Shown here in pieces: positions 10,762 to 10,763 of a stretch of 10,763 nucleotides of DNA. The DNA is from Rhodospirillaceae bacterium (GTDB taxonomy: Bacteria; Pseudomonadota; Alphaproteobacteria; Rhodospirillales; Magnetospirillaceae), in NCBI GenBank assembly GCA_030151865.1, contig JASLCK010000144.1:1-10763 (forward strand). The letters run 5' to 3'. Position numbers and translations under genes: made by a program. Numbering within the stretch: the stretch's first letter is position 1; each line of letters opens with the position of its first letter. Under the pieces are notes generated by a model, which made no database searches, was not told the origin of the DNA, and saw only the letters and a program-made list of their open reading frames with translations.

Positions 10762-10763
10762 CC

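Larger units (their letters stand above)
10381..10763. other. gene-free region downstream of the RcdA-like gene
   Basis: I see no convincing protein gene in these 383 bases. The open frames here (minus 10467-10733, and the tail of a plus frame ending at 10577) have no recognisable domain and no good ribosome site. The region does hold several short structures: a GC hairpin just after the stop (10394-10414), a small inverted repeat TCGACC/GGTCGA (10473-10478 and 10493-10498), a 10-pair hairpin (10568-10593), an 8-pair hairpin (10670-10689), two related 15-base direct repeats (from 10662 and 10712) and a ribosome-site-like AGGAG near the edge. Together these suggest the control region or leader of a plus-strand gene beginning just past the window, or a small RNA. 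Confidence 0.6.

Overview
The window looks like a chromosomal stretch of a high-GC alphaproteobacterium. An RcdA/DUF1465-type gene, a family essentially confined to Alphaproteobacteria, points that way. So do the Azospirillum-like glutamate synthase and the strongly G/C-ending codon use. The general character suggests Rhodospirillales (Magnetospirillum- or Azospirillum-like), but the genus is inference. I see no rRNA or tRNA gene, CRISPR array, insertion sequence, phage gene or attachment site. Most of the window is ordinary core metabolism and signalling.

Left half, minus strand (about 1-7740). A compact operon encodes NADPH-dependent glutamate synthase: gltB (large subunit, 7656 to 3022), then gltD (small subunit, 3020 to 1605), with one base between stop and start. 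A candidate extended -10 promoter lies about 57 bases upstream of gltB. A strong intrinsic terminator (1539-1577) follows gltD. Beyond it, on the same strand, is a methyl-accepting chemotaxis protein with a single-Cache-like periplasmic sensor, cut by the left edge of the window.

Right half, plus strand (about 7948-10763). A 291-base AT-richer spacer separates gltB from a divergent HI0933/PP_4765-type flavoprotein of unknown function. A gene for a NarL/LuxR-type response regulator follows, then, 53 bases on, one for a small DUF1465 protein related to Caulobacter RcdA, the adaptor for ClpXP-dependent CtrA degradation. No partner histidine kinase is in view. The last 383 bases carry no convincing gene. 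They hold several hairpins, a pair of similar 15-base direct repeats 50 bases apart, and a Shine-Dalgarno-like AGGAG just inside the right edge, so the next plus-strand gene probably starts immediately outside.

How the genes work together: GltB and GltD form one enzyme that makes glutamate from glutamine and 2-oxoglutarate. The response regulator and the RcdA-like protein may be co-transcribed and could link a phosphorelay to regulated proteolysis. The flavoprotein and the chemoreceptor have no clear functional tie to their neighbours. I found no convincing new multi-gene system. The best leads are the response regulator/RcdA-like pair, the uncharacterised flavoprotein, and the structured gene-free region at the right end.
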